From positions 1 through 41,888 of the forward strand of contig SVMM01000022.1 in the NCBI GenBank assembly GCA_015067435.1: DNA of 41,888 bases. Direction: 5' to 3'. The notes beneath the pieces are model-generated. The model searched no databases. It saw only the letters and a program-made list of their open reading frames with translations, and was not told the DNA's origin. Each line of letters opens with the position of its first letter. Position 1 is the first letter of the stretch. The stretch comes from Oscillospiraceae bacterium (GTDB taxonomy: Bacteria; Bacillota; Clostridia; Oscillospirales; Oscillospiraceae). Shown here one piece after another: positions 39,306 to 41,888 of the stretch. Both the position numbers and the translations under genes were made by a program.

Positions 39306-39455
39306 ATCGCCGTTTCGCTCGCCGCTTCGCGGCAACCGCGAAACAATGACCCTAGCCGCTTTGCGGCAAGGTCATTGCAATTGATCGCCATTTTTCTCGC
39401 CGCTTCGCGGCAACCGAAAAATGTGGCTGTGCAATTCCGCGCCGCGGAATCGCAC
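39306..39455 (+). repeat. Cluster of four hairpin repeats between upp and the parvulin gene
   Basis: Three units share the inner stem CCGC-TT(C/T)-GCGG but have different self-matching outer stems: GTTTCG/CGAAAC (39312-39317, 39339-39344), CAATGACC/GGTCATTG (39344-39351, 39370-39377) and CATTTTT/AAAAATG (39389-39395, 39417-39423). Units 1 and 3 share the exact 21-bp block at 39318-39338 and 39396-39416. A fourth hairpin, GTGCAATTCCGC / GCGGAATCGCAC, is at 39429-39455. No gene lies in 39282-39539. Confidence 0.75.
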
Positions 39456-39539
39456 CTATCCCCTTTCGTCAGCAATTTGGCGTTTTCGCCTTTGCGTATA
39501 ACAACATCAACAATCATTGAGAGGAAGTAACAAACCGAC

Positions 39540-40985
39540 ATGAGTGCATCCAGAGAAAAGAAAGCCCGTCAGGAGCGCGGCGCCGATTATCTGTCCCCCA
39601 AGCAGCAAAAGGCGCTGGAGGAGCAGAAGGCCAACCGCCGCGTCACGACCATCTTCACCGTCTGCGCGGTACTGTTCGTGCTGTTCGTCGCCGGGATCGC
39701 GGTGTGGAACTCGAACGTCATCCAGCGCAGCGCCGAGGCCGTGCGCGTCAACGGCAAGGCCTACACCGCCGCCGACATGGCATACTACTATTACAGCGGC
39801 CGTTCCAACCTGCTGAGCAACGCCACCTCCTACGGCATCGACACGAGCAAGTCGCTGCGCGAGCAGTCGTATTCCGATACGCAGACATGGTATGACTATC
39901 TGGTCGAATCGGCGCTCAATACCCTTACGAATACCGCGCTGACCGCGCAGGCTGCGCAGGACGCCGGTTTCAGCGGCAGCGACGAGGTCGAAAGCACCGT
40001 GAAGGAGACCCTCTCCACGTTGGAGTCCTCCGCCGCGAACTCCGGCTACTCGACCACGCAGTACCTCAAGGCGATCTACGGCCCGCTGATGACCAAGGGC
40101 GTCTTTGAGCGCAACCTCCGCCTGATCGCGCTTGCCGAGGCTTACACCAACTCCGGCTCCGATCCCGCGAACTACACCGCGGACGAGCTGAACGCAGCCT
40201 ACGACGCCGATCCGAACGCCTATTCCACGGTGGATTACGAGGCGATCGTGTTCGGCTCCTCCAGCTTCGCCTCCGACGCCGAGGAAACGACGGAGAACAC
40301 CGAAAACACCGAGTCGGACGACGGCTCCGCCGCCGCGCTCGCCGCCGCGCAGGATGCCCTTGCGCGCTACAAGGCCGGCGAGAAGCTCGACGCGCTCGCC
40401 GACGAGCTGAACGGCACGTATATGGACAGCTCCACGCAGTACGGCTCCGGCAACGATATGATGGACTGGCTGTTTGACGACGCGCGCAAGAGCGGCGACG
40501 CCGATGTGGTGGACTACACCTACTACGGCATGTCCATGGGCTCCATGGTCCTCGTGTTCCACAGCAAGGAGCGCGCCGATTTCCACACCGTCAGCGTGCG
40601 CCACATCCTCGTCGACGATGAGGCGAAGGCGAACGACATCCTCGCGCAGTTCAACGCCGGGGACAAGAGCGAGGATTCCTTCGCCGCGCTGGCGCAGGCG
40701 AACTCCACCGACAACGCCGACGACGGCGGCCTCTACACCGGCGTCTATCCGGGCCAGATGGTCGAGACCTTCAACGACTGGTGCTTCGACGCAAGCCGCC
40801 AGACCGGCGACACCGGCATCGTCCAGACCGATTACGGTTATCACGTCATGTACTTTGTCGCCCACAGCGACTTTGCCTACTGGCAGGAGCTCGTCGCGAG
40901 CAAGCTCACCAGCGACCGCATCAGCGCGATCACCGAGAACGCGCAGAGCGAGCTTCTCTCCGGCATGAAGTATATCGAAACCTGA
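39540..40985 (+). CDS. Membrane-anchored parvulin-type peptidyl-prolyl isomerase
   Basis: 481 residues, ATG at 39540 (GAGAGGAAG about 10 nt upstream). A basic N-terminus, one membrane helix (about 36-55, TTIFTVCAVLFVLFVAGIAV), a SurA-N-like helical part (about 65-240), an acidic low-complexity stretch (ETTENTENTESDDG), then the parvulin domain from about residue 350 (SVRHILVDDEAK, DDGGLYTGVYPGQM, TDYGYHVMYF). It would fold exported proteins outside the membrane, like PrsA but with a membrane helix instead of a lipobox. The stop overlaps the next start (TGATG). Confidence 0.88.
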   Translation: MSASREKKARQERGADYLSPKQQKALEEQKANRRVTTIFTVCAVLFVLFVAGIAVWNSNVIQRSAEAVRVNGKAYTAADMAYYYYSGRSNLLSNATSYGIDTSKSLREQSYSDTQTWYDYLVESALNTLTNTALTAQAAQDAGFSGSDEVESTVKETLSTLESSAANSGYSTTQYLKAIYGPLMTKGVFERNLRLIALAEAYTNSGSDPANYTADELNAAYDADPNAYSTVDYEAIVFGSSSFASDAEETTENTENTESDDGSAAALAAAQDALARYKAGEKLDALADELNGTYMDSSTQYGSGNDMMDWLFDDARKSGDADVVDYTYYGMSMGSMVLVFHSKERADFHTVSVRHILVDDEAKANDILAQFNAGDKSEDSFAALAQANSTDNADDGGLYTGVYPGQMVETFNDWCFDASRQTGDTGIVQTDYGYHVMYFVAHSDFAYWQELVASKLTSDRISAITENAQSELLSGMKYIET

Positions 40986-41668
40986 TGCTGACCGGAACGC
41001 TTGTCAACGCGCTGGGCATCCTCGCCGGGACTGCCGTCGGGCTGCTGCTGGGCCGGCTGATCCCGGAGCGGCTGTCCGACGCGGTCACCAAGGCGGTCGC
41101 GCTGTGCGTGCTCTACATCGGCGTGAGCGGGACGCTCGCCGATGAAAACACGCTGGTCATGATCGTCTCCATGGTGCTTGGCACCATTGTCGGCGAGCTG
41201 CTGCGGCTGGACGACGGCCTGCAGGCGCTGGGCGGGCGTATCGAAGCCGCGCTTGCGAAGCGCGGCGTCAAGGGACGCATCTCCGAGGGCTTCGTCGCCG
41301 CGTCGCTGCTGTTCTGCGTCGGTGCGATGGCGATCGTCGGGGCGCTGGAATCCGGCCTGACCGGCGATCACGCGACGCTCTACGCCAAAACGATGCTCGA
41401 CACGGTGTCCTCCGCGGTCTACGCCTCGACGATGGGCTTCGGCGTCGCGCTCTCCGCGATCCCGGTGCTCCTGTACCAGGGCGCGATCACGCTGGGCGCG
41501 TCGCTGCTCTCGCCGGTGCTGACCGGGACGGTCATCAACGAGATGAAGGCGGTCGGCTCGCTATTGATCGTGGCGCTGTCCCTCAACATGCTGGGGCTGA
41601 CGCGGATCAAGGTGATGAACTCCGTGCCCGCGGTGTTCTTCCCCATCCTGCTCTGCCGCCTGATGTAA
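40985..41668 (+). CDS. DUF554 family membrane protein (YdfK/YqgA-like)
   Basis: 227 residues, ATG at 40985 coupled to the previous stop. Six or so membrane helices. GTLVNALGILAGTAVGLLLG at the start and SEGFVAASLLFCVGAMAIVG, then GFGVALSAIPVLLYQGAITL, are typical of DUF554. The function is not known; transport has been suggested. Probably co-transcribed with the parvulin gene. Confidence 0.92.
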   Translation: MLTGTLVNALGILAGTAVGLLLGRLIPERLSDAVTKAVALCVLYIGVSGTLADENTLVMIVSMVLGTIVGELLRLDDGLQALGGRIEAALAKRGVKGRISEGFVAASLLFCVGAMAIVGALESGLTGDHATLYAKTMLDTVSSAVYASTMGFGVALSAIPVLLYQGAITLGASLLSPVLTGTVINEMKAVGSLLIVALSLNMLGLTRIKVMNSVPAVFFPILLCRLM

Positions 41669-41684
41669 ACAACCGAATCGCTGC

Positions 41685-41724
41685 GGCGTCTCTCCGTTTT
41701 GGATGGAGAGGCGCCGTTTTCTTT
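41685..41724 (+). terminator. Terminator after the DUF554 gene
   Basis: GGCGTCTCTCC (41685-41695) pairs with GGAGAGGCGCC (41705-41715), followed by GTTTTCTTT. Confidence 0.85.
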
Positions 41725-41778
41725 GTCGGTTTCGCACAAACGAAAGCAAATCCGCGTCCCGATTTTAAGCGAATCGGA

Positions 41779-41807
41779 TTGACTTCATGTTCGCTTTCTG
41801 CTAAAAT
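41779..41807 (+). promoter_or_regulatory. Strong promoter reading out of the window
   Basis: TTGACT (41779-41784), 17 bp, TAAAAT (41802-41807). No start codon with a good site follows within the window. Confidence 0.7.
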
Positions 41808-41832
41808 ATCAGTGTAAACGCTAATATATAAG

Positions 41833-41874
41833 TGAGCCACTTCTCCCAGAAACGCTGACGAATATTTGAGCCAC
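41833..41874 (+). repeat. Direct repeats TGAGCCAC near the right edge
   Basis: TGAGCCAC at 41833-41840 and 41867-41874, 34 bp apart, in AT-rich sequence unlike the neighbourhood. They could be terminal repeats of an insertion sequence (IS21-like ends carry such repeats) but no transposase is in view. Confidence 0.35.
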
Positions 41875-41888
41875 CAAAAATAAGCCTG

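Overview
The window reads as a GC-rich member of the Clostridia (Oscillospirales/Ruminococcaceae-like). The signs are S-layer-homology (SLH) surface proteins, a PadR/HAAS-type regulator pair, zinc-type ribosomal protein L31, HflX, and strong AGGAGG ribosome-binding sites with TTGACA-N17-TATAAT promoters. The genus cannot be named from the sequence alone. The window splits into an integrative and conjugative element (ICE) from base 1 to about 29.96 kb and conserved chromosome from the tRNA-Pro at 29965-30040 to the end. The left end of the ICE lies outside the window.

ICE transfer module (1-14.5 kb). The order is: 3' end of a cytosine-5 methyltransferase, a double ribbon-helix-helix protein, a PrgI/VirB3-like membrane protein, a VirB4-N-terminal-like protein, a VirB4 ATPase, an unknown conserved protein, a membrane-anchored NlpC/P60 cell-wall hydrolase, two small ICE proteins, a roughly 380-bp structured non-coding stretch that is a good oriT candidate, an RHH accessory protein, and a MobP-type relaxase with Sel1 repeats. 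After an inserted, oppositely oriented MNT/MNT/HepT toxin-antitoxin set come a DUF3991/Toprim protein, a VirD4 coupling ATPase and a small winged-helix protein. Together these make a type IV secretion-type transfer machine.

ICE accessory module (14.6-29.8 kb). A leftward operon encodes a Y-family polymerase, a YolD-like protein and a YedK/HMCES-like protein, behind a promoter overlapped by a LexA-like palindrome. Two XRE regulators and a SLOG-fold protein follow. Then comes the most interesting part: a complete tyrosine recombinase (18579-19415), a 248-bp segment bounded by perfect 17-bp inverted repeats (19499-19515 and 19730-19746), and a 2132-residue SLH-anchored surface protein (19794-26192). 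Inside the segment a good sigma-A promoter points away from the surface-protein gene and a terminator points toward it. This is the layout of an ON/OFF invertible promoter, here drawn in the OFF state. A sigma-like regulator, an orphan MazF toxin, an excisionase-like HTH protein and the ICE integrase, which has an XRE-like HTH domain inserted in it, close the element next to tRNA-Pro.

Chromosome (30-41.9 kb). It holds a peptidase E-like protein, a YigZ/IMPACT protein, HflX, L31, a small SLH protein, a PadR-HAAS-unknown operon, a RodA/FtsW protein, a TsaE-TsaB-Upp run, a cluster of four hairpin repeats, a membrane-anchored parvulin and a DUF554 protein. At the right edge is a strong promoter plus short direct repeats that may mark the start of another element.
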